From contig JAEERW010000005.1 of NCBI GenBank assembly GCA_016286055.1, positions 124,001 through 188,000 of the forward strand: a DNA stretch of 64,000 nucleotides, written 5' to 3'. The position numbers were made by a program, and so were the translations under genes. Of this stretch, positions 9,350 through 17,659 are shown piece after piece. The notes beneath the pieces are model-generated. The model was not told the DNA's origin and did no database searches. It saw nothing but the letters and a program-made list of their open reading frames with translations. Numbering within the stretch: the first letter of the stretch is position 1; every line of letters starts with the position of its first letter. The stretch is from Bacteroidales bacterium (GTDB lineage Bacteria > Bacteroidota > Bacteroidia > Bacteroidales > UBA3824).

Positions 9350-10717
9350 CTAATACATTTTAAACTTTCCTAATACCTTTCTATTGGTATTAAAATAAAC
9401 AGAAAAGTCTATTTCGGCAAGATGTTTTGGCAAATTAAAAAGAAGATCGTTGTTATAGTACTTGTAACCAGCGGAGATGCCAACAGATGAAAAACGTTGA
9501 TAAAAACCGATGGTAGAAGTAAACATTACCTTGTTGTCTTCAATATTCGGGGTTAAATCTTCACTTTTTGACATACAGTACGAACCAAAGCAGCCCACAT
9601 ATCCTCCAATATCTGGCAGCTGCTGATGACGGAATGAAAAACGCTTTTCGATACCTACCTGCGCTAATTTTAAATTTATTTGCGATGTAGCGAGGGAATT
9701 ATTTTCGCCTTCTACTAAAGAGGATCTAGTACGGGGGCGGTAAATATATGCTGCGGAAACTCCAATATTGAAATGCGACTCATGAATACAAACTCGAAAA
9801 CCCATACGATAATCATGCTTACAGAACTCATGTAGATAGGCTGCTGAAATAGATCCTAGTATCAGTTTTTTTGACTTGCCGCCACCATGGTTTTCAAAGA
9901 AATGCTGATTAGAATGATTACCCGACATAAGGCTGAGAGAGGCGGAGTTATAACCATTGAAACTCAACGCATTAATATCAGCACCATTGTCACAAAGCAA
10001 TTTCGACATTTTTTCATCGGCATATATAGCACTATAAACTATGGGAGGTCCAAGACGGCACTCATCATTAACATCTGCGCCGTGACGAATCAACCAAGCG
10101 GCTGTAAGAGGATCATTCCGTTGAATCGCAACACAAAGTGGCGATATGTCGGAAGGTTTTTGGTTGATATTGCCACCATAGTGTAAAAGCAACTCAGCCA
10201 TAATGGTATCTCCGTAATAAGCAACTATTTGAAGAGGATTTTTGTTTCTACACACCTTGTTTGGATGCGCACCATGAAACAAAAGAACATCAGCACACTC
10301 CAAATAGCCTTCGCGCACCGCATAGTGAAGAGGCGTAAGGAAATCGGCATTGTCCATAAGATTAGGGTTGCCGCCAAATTGCAGCATAAGGTCGAGCATC
10401 CGGGGATTGTTCTGTATAACGGTATTGGTGATAGGAGGCACAGCACCGTTGACATGAGCCATGGCATTGGGATTGGCACCGAAACTAAGAAGAAGCTCGC
10501 AAACAGAATCGTTGCCACACTCAGAGGCATACATCAGCGGCGTAACACCATTCTTATCGGCTTGATTTGGATCAATTTTTTTTTGCAAACACAATTTCAC
10601 AACATCATAATCACCTTTGGAACAAGCATAAAAAATAAGATTATTGGCTTGTTGTGACCATAGTTGAATTGAAATCAGCATACACAGTGGTAGCAATAAA
10701 AAGCGAAAAAAAGTCAT
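9350..10717 (-). CDS. Secreted ankyrin-repeat protein with barrel-like C-terminal domain
   Basis: A 455-residue protein with a signal peptide (about 1-21, ending LWSQQ). About seven ankyrin repeats (about 25-280) follow, with repeated GVTPLMYASECGN and ADVLLFHGAHPN type helices. The last 175 residues or so have alternating hydrophobic/aromatic strands (for example FRVCIHESHFNIGVSAAYIY) and end in FKMY, which looks like a small outer-membrane beta-barrel. Ankyrin repeats bind proteins; their placement after an export signal suggests a periplasmic or surface binding platform held by the barrel (inference). It is a tandem paralogue of the next gene upstream, 74 bases away. Function unknown. Confidence 0.8.
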   Translation of the reverse strand: MTFFRFLLLPLCMLISIQLWSQQANNLIFYACSKGDYDVVKLCLQKKIDPNQADKNGVTPLMYASECGNDSVCELLLSFGANPNAMAHVNGAVPPITNTVIQNNPRMLDLMLQFGGNPNLMDNADFLTPLHYAVREGYLECADVLLFHGAHPNKVCRNKNPLQIVAYYGDTIMAELLLHYGGNINQKPSDISPLCVAIQRNDPLTAAWLIRHGADVNDECRLGPPIVYSAIYADEKMSKLLCDNGADINALSFNGYNSASLSLMSGNHSNQHFFENHGGGKSKKLILGSISAAYLHEFCKHDYRMGFRVCIHESHFNIGVSAAYIYRPRTRSSLVEGENNSLATSQINLKLAQVGIEKRFSFRHQQLPDIGGYVGCFGSYCMSKSEDLTPNIEDNKVMFTSTIGFYQRFSSVGISAGYKYYNNDLLFNLPKHLAEIDFSVYFNTNRKVLGKFKMY

Positions 10718-10753
10718 ATTTAAAGATTTAGAGTGTTATTACCAATTATACTT

Positions 10754-10785
10754 CAAAGACAATACACACTCCCTCATCCCCCAAA
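10754..10785 (-). promoter_or_regulatory. Probable promoter of the downstream ankyrin gene
   Basis: On the minus strand TTTTG, 20 bases, then TGTCTTTG (7 of 8 to TAnnTTTG), 37 bases before the start at 10717. It suggests the second paralogue can be transcribed on its own. Confidence 0.45.
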
Positions 10786-10791
10786 AAAGAC

Positions 10792-12168
10792 TTAATTCTT
10801 TTGGCGAAAAAAATTAAAATAAACAGTCATATTTATTTCAACTGTATGAATAGGAGCAGAAATGGCATCTGGATAGCCATAGTAACGATAACCACTGCTG
10901 AAACCTATTCCAGAAAACCTCTGATAAATACCTATCGACGGACTGTGCATAGTACAAGATTCGGGTTTCTTATTGATAGCCCCATCGTAGCGTCCACTGC
11001 AATAGGCAAACTGATAGCCTACATAGGCTCCAAAATCGGGTCGATGTTGCTTAACAAACGATATACGTTTTTCCAAACCTAATTGAAGCATAGTACGCTT
11101 TTCGCGCAATTGCCAATACGATTTTTCACCGCGCTTAACAAAGGCAGGTTTGTACGACGGGCGAAACGAAATACCAGCGTAAACCATTGTATTTAAATGC
11201 GATTCATGAAAACCTAAACGGAAACTCATACGATACTCATGGCGACAAAACTCTTGCGCAAACGAAAATGTAACAGCCGATGGAATAAAGAGTTTTGAAT
11301 TTTTCACACCTTGGGATTCAAAAAACTTTCTACTATCGTTTTTGCCATACTGCATAGCCAAAGTGGCAAGATTATTACCGTGAGAATCTGTGGCGTCGAT
11401 TTTTGCACCATGATTGATAAGCAGTTGCGACATTTTATTGTCGGAATAAATAACTGAATATACTAAAGGTGCACCTTTTTGTGACGGTAGATTAGCATCT
11501 GCTCCATATCGAAGAAGAAAATCGGCTGTTTTATAGTCGTTTTTAGAAATAGCCAGAGCAAGAGGCGTGATATCGTCGGGCTTAGCATTAACATTTGCTC
11601 CCTTATCGATAAGCAACTGAGCCATAAGAGTATCGCCAAAAGATACAGCCATTTGCAAAGGATTGCGAGGATAAACACCCAAATAGGTATTGTCGCTAAT
11701 ATTGGAAGTTAGATTAGGATTTGCACCATGAAAAAGCAACACATCGGCACATTCGATATAGCCATAGGTAACAGCGTAATGCAATAGTGAATAATGATTT
11801 ACAGAATCTACAAGATTGGGATTAGCATGGTATTGCAGCATCAAATCCAACAAGCGTGGATCGTTTTTGATAACACAATTGGTAATGGCTGGAACTGCAT
11901 TGTTGTAACGCGCATCGAGGTTTGGATTTGCGCCAAAGTCAAGCAAAAGTCGACAAATAGAGTCGTTGCCAAGATCGGAGGCATACATAAGTGCAGTAAA
12001 GCCTTCCGAATCATACGTATCGGGATTAATTCCTGTAGCCAATAATTCGTTTAACAAAGAATAGTTGCCTCTTTTAGTGGCATCTATCAAACGTTGATCC
12101 GACTCCTGCGCTGTGGCAGTTATTGTCAATATTATAAAAATCAATATGAAAGTAATTTTATGACTCAT
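10792..12168 (-). CDS. Secreted ankyrin-repeat protein, tandem paralogue
   Basis: A 458-residue protein with the same plan as its neighbour: signal peptide (about 1-20, ending TATAQ), about seven ankyrin repeats (for example GFTALMYASDLGN, ADVLLFHGANPN, GANVNAKPDDITPLALAI), then a strand-rich C-terminal domain of about 170 residues (for example YRMSFRLGFHESHLN, VGYQFAYCSGRY). It ends with EINMTVYFNFFRQKN. The two proteins align over their whole length, including the C-terminal domain, so they arose by tandem duplication of the complete gene. It lies 37 bases downstream of the nitrilase gene on the same strand and may be read through from that operon. Function unknown. Confidence 0.8.
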   Translation of the reverse strand: MSHKITFILIFIILTITATAQESDQRLIDATKRGNYSLLNELLATGINPDTYDSEGFTALMYASDLGNDSICRLLLDFGANPNLDARYNNAVPAITNCVIKNDPRLLDLMLQYHANPNLVDSVNHYSLLHYAVTYGYIECADVLLFHGANPNLTSNISDNTYLGVYPRNPLQMAVSFGDTLMAQLLIDKGANVNAKPDDITPLALAISKNDYKTADFLLRYGADANLPSQKGAPLVYSVIYSDNKMSQLLINHGAKIDATDSHGNNLATLAMQYGKNDSRKFFESQGVKNSKLFIPSAVTFSFAQEFCRHEYRMSFRLGFHESHLNTMVYAGISFRPSYKPAFVKRGEKSYWQLREKRTMLQLGLEKRISFVKQHRPDFGAYVGYQFAYCSGRYDGAINKKPESCTMHSPSIGIYQRFSGIGFSSGYRYYGYPDAISAPIHTVEINMTVYFNFFRQKN

Positions 12169-12205
12169 ATTATTTTCAACACTTAAGATTACACTTATCT
12201 ATTTT

Positions 12206-12928
12206 TTATGATAAAACAAAATCATCTCTATCGGCAAGATAACGGCGCTCGGTTTTAAATTTATCAAGCGGTTCTTTATCTATCGCCACTTTTACCCACG
12301 ATTTAGAACCGCGAATCTGTTTTATTTCAACGTTGCAGTCGGGTGATTCTATCTTGCTGAATCCCTGAGCGTTAACATTTACCACGTAGCATTGATTTTC
12401 TATTGCTCGTGCCTTGCATAGTGCCGCACGGTCGGCAAGACGCTGCACAGGCCATTGCGAAACGCACAAAAGAACATCGTAATTATCTGTATTTCTGCAC
12501 CATACAGGGAAACGCAAATCGTAACAGATTATAGGACGGATTTTGAAACCTAAATAACTGAATGTTATCACTTTATCACCCGGTGTAACATGTTTTTTCT
12601 CAAATTTACCAAACAAGTGGCGTTTATCATAAAAAACCTTTGTTCCATCGGGAAGAGCAGCACAGAAACGGTTGAAAATTTTGCCGTTGTCTTTGATGTA
12701 AAAACTTCCGCAAACAGCAGTCTTGAATTTTACCGCCCATTCAGTAAAAAGTTCTATAATTTTATCACCTTTGAATTCGGTTTCGGGTGTTACATCGCAG
12801 CCGGTATCAAACGCTTCGGGCAAAATCCAAAGATTGATATCCTTGTTTCGCGACATCACTGCCTTAATCATCTCAAAATCGGCAATTCCGTCTTTAAGAT
12901 ATTTATTTTCAAAAAATCCTATAACCAT
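12206..12928 (-). CDS. Nitrilase-superfamily omega-amidase (YafV/Nit2-like)
   Basis: A 240-residue carbon-nitrogen hydrolase with the complete catalytic triad: Glu38 in LPEAF, Lys102 in YDKRHLF and Cys135 in ICYDLRFPVWCRN. The KRHLF and CYDLRFPVW motifs are those of the YafV/Nit2 branch. Those enzymes hydrolyse alpha-keto acid omega-amides such as 2-oxoglutaramate, a metabolite-repair and glutamine/methionine-salvage role in the cytosol. Length is slightly short but full for the family. It is the third gene of an apparent operon with the helicase (12-base gap) and phoH; no functional link to those is obvious. Confidence 0.85.
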   Translation of the reverse strand: MVIGFFENKYLKDGIADFEMIKAVMSRNKDINLWILPEAFDTGCDVTPETEFKGDKIIELFTEWAVKFKTAVCGSFYIKDNGKIFNRFCAALPDGTKVFYDKRHLFGKFEKKHVTPGDKVITFSYLGFKIRPIICYDLRFPVWCRNTDNYDVLLCVSQWPVQRLADRAALCKARAIENQCYVVNVNAQGFSKIESPDCNVEIKQIRGSKSWVKVAIDKEPLDKFKTERRYLADRDDFVLS

Positions 12929-12940
12929 ATTGTCAGATAT

Positions 12941-15376
12941 TTAGTTTTCGTTTTTTAATCCCGCCAAGGAAATACGGATTTCGTCGTAAGAGTATTTGTC
13001 GGCGAGACCTGCACGAAGTTCCGACAAACCTCTGAGTTTGGGATTGTCGGCTATGAACATACAAATGTCGCTATACTTTTCTTTGCCGATTATGGTGGCA
13101 GGGTCTATCTGCCCGTCTTCCACATACTTAGCCAAATGACCATACACAGTTGACTTTGCCAATCCGCGTTCAGAGGCTATCTGTTCGGGAGTTTTTCCGC
13201 TGTTGAAAAGCGCGAAGGTCTTCTCTTCCGACGACAGAGCATCGAAAAGTGATTGTTTAAACAAATCTTCGTCCACATCAAATCCGTTTTCTGCGCGGAA
13301 CTTGTACACCACTTCAAAAATCTGTTTTCCATAGGCCTTGCCCTTGCTTCCGCCCATACCTTTGATTTTGATAAGTTCCTTATATTCAGCGGGAACAGCG
13401 TCGGAAATAGCAAGCAAAGTGCGGTACGAAACAATATCTCCGGGTTCCAAGCCGGTTTCGGTGGCCATTTGTGTACGCCAATCGGTAAGTGCTTTATAGA
13501 GGGCTGGATTCTTGCTGCCTGTTTTAACTGTCTGAGTTTTACCAAGCAACGGATGTTTTGACGAGGTGGAATCTATCGCAAGTTTTGCCTTGGTTTCGAG
13601 GTAGAGTTTAATAGAGAAATCCTCTTTGCATTTTGAAACACATCCATACTTAATATAAAACAGTTTCTTATAATTGTCGGAAGCCTCCTCAATACGTTTT
13701 GATTTGGCTTTGTCGTCGCAGTTGAAGGCAAAATCAGTGGCAAGAGGTTTCAAAAACTCGTCCATTTTTTCTTGATAATAACCGCAACCTTTTGTAATAC
13801 GCTCTAAAAGAGGCTCTTGTGATTCTGGGTCATCAATTTCGCCATATTTAGATTTTATCACCGCATTAAATTTATCTGCCACCGCCATCATTTGGGCAAA
13901 TATCTTAGAATCTACACCGTCTAAAATAGTCTTGTCGCCAATAAACGAACTACCAGCCTCAGCCACAGCGCGTTGCAGACCTTGCACAGCGGCGTGAATC
14001 TTTGCAAAATCAAACAACTCTGCCACAAGGTTGAAGAAATAACTCTTGCGGTCGCAGGCGAGTTGTGCATCGGTAGGTATGTTGTTTTCTACTTCGTGCG
14101 CAAAGGTTCTGATGGTGGGGTCGCTGATAACGTCGGCGGCTTGCAACGGTTGCAATAGTATAAGTCCTTCCAAGGTACGGCAGCGGCTGAGAGCCACATA
14201 AACCTGTCCGTGGGCAAAACTCTTGCGGGCATTAAGCATCAATCGGTCGAAGGTTAATCCCTGACTTTTATGAATGGTTACAGCCCAAGCAGTTTTCAAT
14301 GGAATCTGAATAAACATGCCCACAGTCTCTTCTTTTATCTCCTTTGAAACTGGGTCGAGAGAGTATTTGTTGTTTTCCCAACGCATGGGCTTTACATGAA
14401 TATCCTCAGCGCTGTCGTTGCATTTAACCACCACTCCCTCAGAATCAAACGCCTTGATACGACCAATTTTGCCGTTGAAAAACTTGCGTTCGTCGCCCAC
14501 ATCATTTTTCAAAAACATAACCACACTGCCCACTTTGAGGGTGAGTTTCTTCTCCACAGGGAACGACGATTCGGGAAAATCACCCGAAACCTCGGCATCA
14601 AAAGATTGTTGTTCGGTGTCGAGCGCGAGCATGTGAAGCGAATTAATCTTTTCGGCTTGGGCATTGGTGGTAACAAGAGTTACAATATCATCATCTTTAT
14701 CAGCCTGATAATTAGGAATATATCGAGTATTAAGACGTTGCAGAGTGTTTTGATCGGCAATGCCACTGCGTATAGCGTTGAGGATGCTGATATATTCGTT
14801 GTCGGTTTGACGGAAAATCTGATTGAGTTCGATGCACACATACGATGTCTTTTGCCAAGCAAGGCTACCGAAAAAATAATAGGTATTGTAATATGGGCGC
14901 AAAATCTCCTCATCCTCAGGACGAACAACAGGCGAAAGTTGCTGCATATCACCTATTAACAACAACTGTACACCTCCAAATGGGAGGCTCGAACGCCTAA
15001 AACGCCGCAACACTTTGTCTACCGAATCTAAAAGGTCGGCTCGCACCATACTAATCTCGTCGATTACAAGCAGTTCCAACGATGAAATTATGTCGATCTT
15101 CATCTTTGAAAACTTGTGGTCGTTTTCGGTTTGGCTGTCTGGCGTCTGCGGACCTAATGGAAGTTGAAAAAACGAGTGGAGCGTAACACCACCAGCATTC
15201 ACCGCCGCCACGCCAGTGGGCGAGGTAACAATCATCCTCTTAGGCGACAACGATTGCAGCCTACGGAGAAAAGTTGTCTTGCCCGTGCCCGCCTTGCCCG
15301 TGAGAAAAACATTGCGGCCGGTGAAACATATATAATCTAATGCTAATTGTAATCTCTCGTTAGTTACAAAATCCAT
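12941..15376 (-). CDS. Pif1/RecD-like SF1 helicase with HRDC and HTH domains
   Basis: An 811-residue helicase. Walker A GKAGTGKTT is near residues 25-33, ASPTGVAAVNAGGVTLHSF-like motif Ia follows, then VIDEISMV (Walker B) and a late WAVTIHKSQGLTFD plus YVALSRCRTLEGL block, as in Pif1/RecD helicases. An HRDC-like domain (about 620-690) and a helix-turn-helix segment (GKTPEQIASERGLAKSTVYGHL) close the protein, as in the common Bacteroidota 'helix-turn-helix domain-containing helicase'. A role in unwinding DNA during repair or replication is expected. The ATG at 15376 is chosen over the longer frame (15412) because it begins 13 bases after the phoH stop and directly precedes the conserved helicase core. 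Confidence 0.85.
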   Translation of the reverse strand: MDFVTNERLQLALDYICFTGRNVFLTGKAGTGKTTFLRRLQSLSPKRMIVTSPTGVAAVNAGGVTLHSFFQLPLGPQTPDSQTENDHKFSKMKIDIISSLELLVIDEISMVRADLLDSVDKVLRRFRRSSLPFGGVQLLLIGDMQQLSPVVRPEDEEILRPYYNTYYFFGSLAWQKTSYVCIELNQIFRQTDNEYISILNAIRSGIADQNTLQRLNTRYIPNYQADKDDDIVTLVTTNAQAEKINSLHMLALDTEQQSFDAEVSGDFPESSFPVEKKLTLKVGSVVMFLKNDVGDERKFFNGKIGRIKAFDSEGVVVKCNDSAEDIHVKPMRWENNKYSLDPVSKEIKEETVGMFIQIPLKTAWAVTIHKSQGLTFDRLMLNARKSFAHGQVYVALSRCRTLEGLILLQPLQAADVISDPTIRTFAHEVENNIPTDAQLACDRKSYFFNLVAELFDFAKIHAAVQGLQRAVAEAGSSFIGDKTILDGVDSKIFAQMMAVADKFNAVIKSKYGEIDDPESQEPLLERITKGCGYYQEKMDEFLKPLATDFAFNCDDKAKSKRIEEASDNYKKLFYIKYGCVSKCKEDFSIKLYLETKAKLAIDSTSSKHPLLGKTQTVKTGSKNPALYKALTDWRTQMATETGLEPGDIVSYRTLLAISDAVPAEYKELIKIKGMGGSKGKAYGKQIFEVVYKFRAENGFDVDEDLFKQSLFDALSSEEKTFALFNSGKTPEQIASERGLAKSTVYGHLAKYVEDGQIDPATIIGKEKYSDICMFIADNPKLRGLSELRAGLADKYSYDEIRISLAGLKNEN

Positions 15377-15389
15377 TTCAATCAATTGG

Positions 15390-16724
15390 TTAATCCAACA
15401 GACGGCTTGCAAGGTCGGCCAATTGGCTGCGTTCGCCGTGAGTTAGGTTGATGTGTACAAAGGGCGCTTGACCCTTCATCTTGTCGGCAAGATACGAAAG
15501 ACCATTGGAACGCATATCTAAGAAAGGACTATCGATCTGCTCCACGTCGCCGGTGAATACCATCTTGGTGCCTTCGCCCGCGCGTGTGATGATAGTCTTG
15601 ATTTCGTGAGGCGTAAGGTTTTGCGATTCGTCTACGATGAAGAAAGCGTTGCCGAGACTTCGTCCACGGATATATGCGAGCGGAGTTATCAATAGTTTCT
15701 CCTCCTTTATCATAGCGTCGAAATTCTGACTTGCCTTGCTGTTGATACCGAGGGCGTGCTTGATAACATTCAAATTATCAAACAACGGCTGCATGTAGGG
15801 CGAAATTTTCTGTTTTTCGTTGCCGGGCAGGTAGCCGAGATCTTTGCCACCGAGCGCCACCACAGGACGAGAAAGATAAATCTGACCAAAACTCTTGCTC
15901 TGCTCCAATGCCGCAGCCAAAGCCATGAGGGTTTTACCCGTACCAGCCTTGCCGGTTATAGTAATCAACTGAATATCAGGACGCATAAGCGCATCCATTG
16001 CAAAACTCTGCTCTGCATTTCGAGGTGTGATACCCGATGCACGGAATTTCTTAACCTTCTCTATCACACCAAGATTCTGATTGTAAAAGCAAAGCACGTT
16101 GGCCTTTTCGTCGCCCACGATAAAATACTCGTTGGCATAGAAGTCGTTTTCTAATCCGCTCTTATCTAATGTGATAACGCTTTCTCGGTAGAGTCGTCCT
16201 ACAAAATCGTCAGAAGTATTTGGCAATGTGCGCATTCCGTCGAAAAGACGGGCTGTGTTGCTTACCTTTCCTGTTTTATAATCTTGCGCCTCCATTTTAA
16301 GAGCACGCGCCTTCATACGTAGGTTAATATCCTGAGATACAAGGATAACGTGCTTATCGGGGAAGTGCTCTTTTTCCCACAGAGCCACAGCAAGTATCTT
16401 ATGGTCAGGTATTTGCTCCGAAAACGCCATCTGCATATCTTTGTTGAAAGGTTTTCCATTAATAATATAAAGTGTGCCGCGGTCTTTGCCAAGCGGAATA
16501 CCTTCTTCGAGGTCTACACCAATTTCTGTAAGGCGGTCGAGTTCGCGCATAAATTCACGCGCCTGCAAATTGATAGTTTCGTTGCCTTTTTTAAACTTGT
16601 CGAGTTCTTCCAACACCACAATGGGAATGATAATGTCGTTCTCCTCAAAATTGAATATGCTGTGGAAATCGTGCAGTATCACGTTGGTATCCAGCACGAA
16701 GGTCTTTTTTGTCGATTGATTCAT
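15390..16724 (-). CDS. PIN-domain PhoH-family ATPase (YlaK-type)
   Basis: A 444-residue protein. An N-terminal PIN nuclease-like domain (about 8-140) starts with FVLDTNVILHD and has further acidic residues (EELDKF, SQDINLRMKA). The C-terminal PhoH ATPase domain has Walker A GKAGTGKT (about 258-265), a SRPVVALG block and Walker B FFIVDESQNLTP. PIN-PhoH proteins are predicted RNA helicase/ribonucleases in the cytosol; the precise target is not established. It is the first gene of the phoH-helicase-nitrilase operon and has a consensus promoter. Confidence 0.88.
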   Translation of the reverse strand: MNQSTKKTFVLDTNVILHDFHSIFNFEENDIIIPIVVLEELDKFKKGNETINLQAREFMRELDRLTEIGVDLEEGIPLGKDRGTLYIINGKPFNKDMQMAFSEQIPDHKILAVALWEKEHFPDKHVILVSQDINLRMKARALKMEAQDYKTGKVSNTARLFDGMRTLPNTSDDFVGRLYRESVITLDKSGLENDFYANEYFIVGDEKANVLCFYNQNLGVIEKVKKFRASGITPRNAEQSFAMDALMRPDIQLITITGKAGTGKTLMALAAALEQSKSFGQIYLSRPVVALGGKDLGYLPGNEKQKISPYMQPLFDNLNVIKHALGINSKASQNFDAMIKEEKLLITPLAYIRGRSLGNAFFIVDESQNLTPHEIKTIITRAGEGTKMVFTGDVEQIDSPFLDMRSNGLSYLADKMKGQAPFVHINLTHGERSQLADLASRLLD

Positions 16725-16755
16725 AACGGTTAGTTTTAAAAATTAATAACAATTC

Positions 16756-16785
16756 CAAATATACAAAAAATAAACCAATAACCAA
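16756..16785 (-). promoter_or_regulatory. Consensus promoter of the phoH operon
   Basis: On the minus strand TTG, exactly 19 bases, then TATATTTG, which fully matches the Bacteroidota TTTG/TAnnTTTG pattern. The start codon follows about 31 bases downstream. Confidence 0.7.
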
Positions 16786-16805
16786 GCGCATTTTACCTAA
16801 AAAAA

Positions 16806-17531
16806 CTACTCGCCACGGTTAAGAACGTTCACTTTTGAGAGAAAATCAGGTCGGTAGTTGCGTGAGAGGGGTATATGCACATCTTTTGTATTTGTTTTCA
16901 TGGTTAAAAAGTCGGTTTCGATAACGCTCACATGATTGAGGTTGACGATAAAACTTCGGTGTGTCTTAAAAAACAATCCAGCAGGAAGTTTCTCCGAAAT
17001 ATCTTTAAGTGTGGACTGTATCTCAAAACATGCATCGAAAGTATTGATTGATATGTTGTTGCGGTTAACTTCCAACCAAAATACATCGTTCCAGTTGATT
17101 TTTACATAACGGTTGTCGATAGTTCTGATAAAAAACACCATCGAAGTTTCTGGAACAGAGGCATTCTCCACAAGATTACGCACCTTCGACACGGCTTTCA
17201 AAAAGTTTACAGGGTTTACAGGTTTGAGAATATACGCCGCCACATTGTTTTCAAGAGCGTCAATGGCATACTTATCTTTGCTCGAAATCACCACAAACTT
17301 GATTTTTTCAGCCATAGAGCCAAGCGACGAAATTAGGTCGATACCCGTAAGCCCGGGCATTTCCACATCTACAAACACAAGGTCGATATTGTCGATGTTT
17401 GACATTATATAACCCACTGCTGCACTGGGATTTGAAAAATATCCAAGAAGGTTGAGGAATCCAGTATCCTCAATCAGTTTGCGCATATACACGCCCACTG
17501 CCTCGTCGTCGTCGATTACCAAACAGTTCAT
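16806..17531 (-). CDS. LytTR-family response regulator
   Basis: A 241-residue regulator. The N-terminal receiver domain has the acidic pocket DDDEA, the phospho-acceptor region VDVEMPGLTGID, a VISSKDKYA switch segment and the conserved Lys in LKPVNPVNF. A LytTR DNA-binding domain follows (about 130-235) with KINWNDVFWLEVNRN and FKTHRSFIVNLNHV. It should bind DNA as a dimer after phosphorylation by a LytS-type kinase, but no such kinase is encoded in this window. The ATG at 17531 (or 17537) is preferred to the longer frame from 17624: a consensus promoter at 17551-17583 would lie inside the longer version, and the domain starts right after the chosen Met. It is divergent from the TPR/phosphatase gene. 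Confidence 0.87.
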   Translation of the reverse strand: MNCLVIDDDEAVGVYMRKLIEDTGFLNLLGYFSNPSAAVGYIMSNIDNIDLVFVDVEMPGLTGIDLISSLGSMAEKIKFVVISSKDKYAIDALENNVAAYILKPVNPVNFLKAVSKVRNLVENASVPETSMVFFIRTIDNRYVKINWNDVFWLEVNRNNISINTFDACFEIQSTLKDISEKLPAGLFFKTHRSFIVNLNHVSVIETDFLTMKTNTKDVHIPLSRNYRPDFLSKVNVLNRGE

Positions 17532-17550
17532 AATCATAAATTTTATGTTA

Positions 17551-17583
17551 CAAACATAGGCCATTTTGTGGTAATCTGCAAAA
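17551..17583 (-). promoter_or_regulatory. Promoter of the LytTR regulator
   Basis: On the minus strand TTTTTG, 20 bases, then TATGTTTG. It fits TTTG/TAnnTTTG and gives a very short leader, which supports the internal start codon. Confidence 0.6.
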
Positions 17584-17659
17584 AAATCTTGCACAAAAAT
17601 GTCATAAACTATTATGTTAGGCATAGATTATGCAGGAAAATTGTTATATTTTAATAGAG

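Noticed and set aside
17537..17624. Longer N-terminus of the LytTR regulator
   Set aside because: It would place coding sequence across a consensus promoter and adds residues not belonging to the receiver domain.
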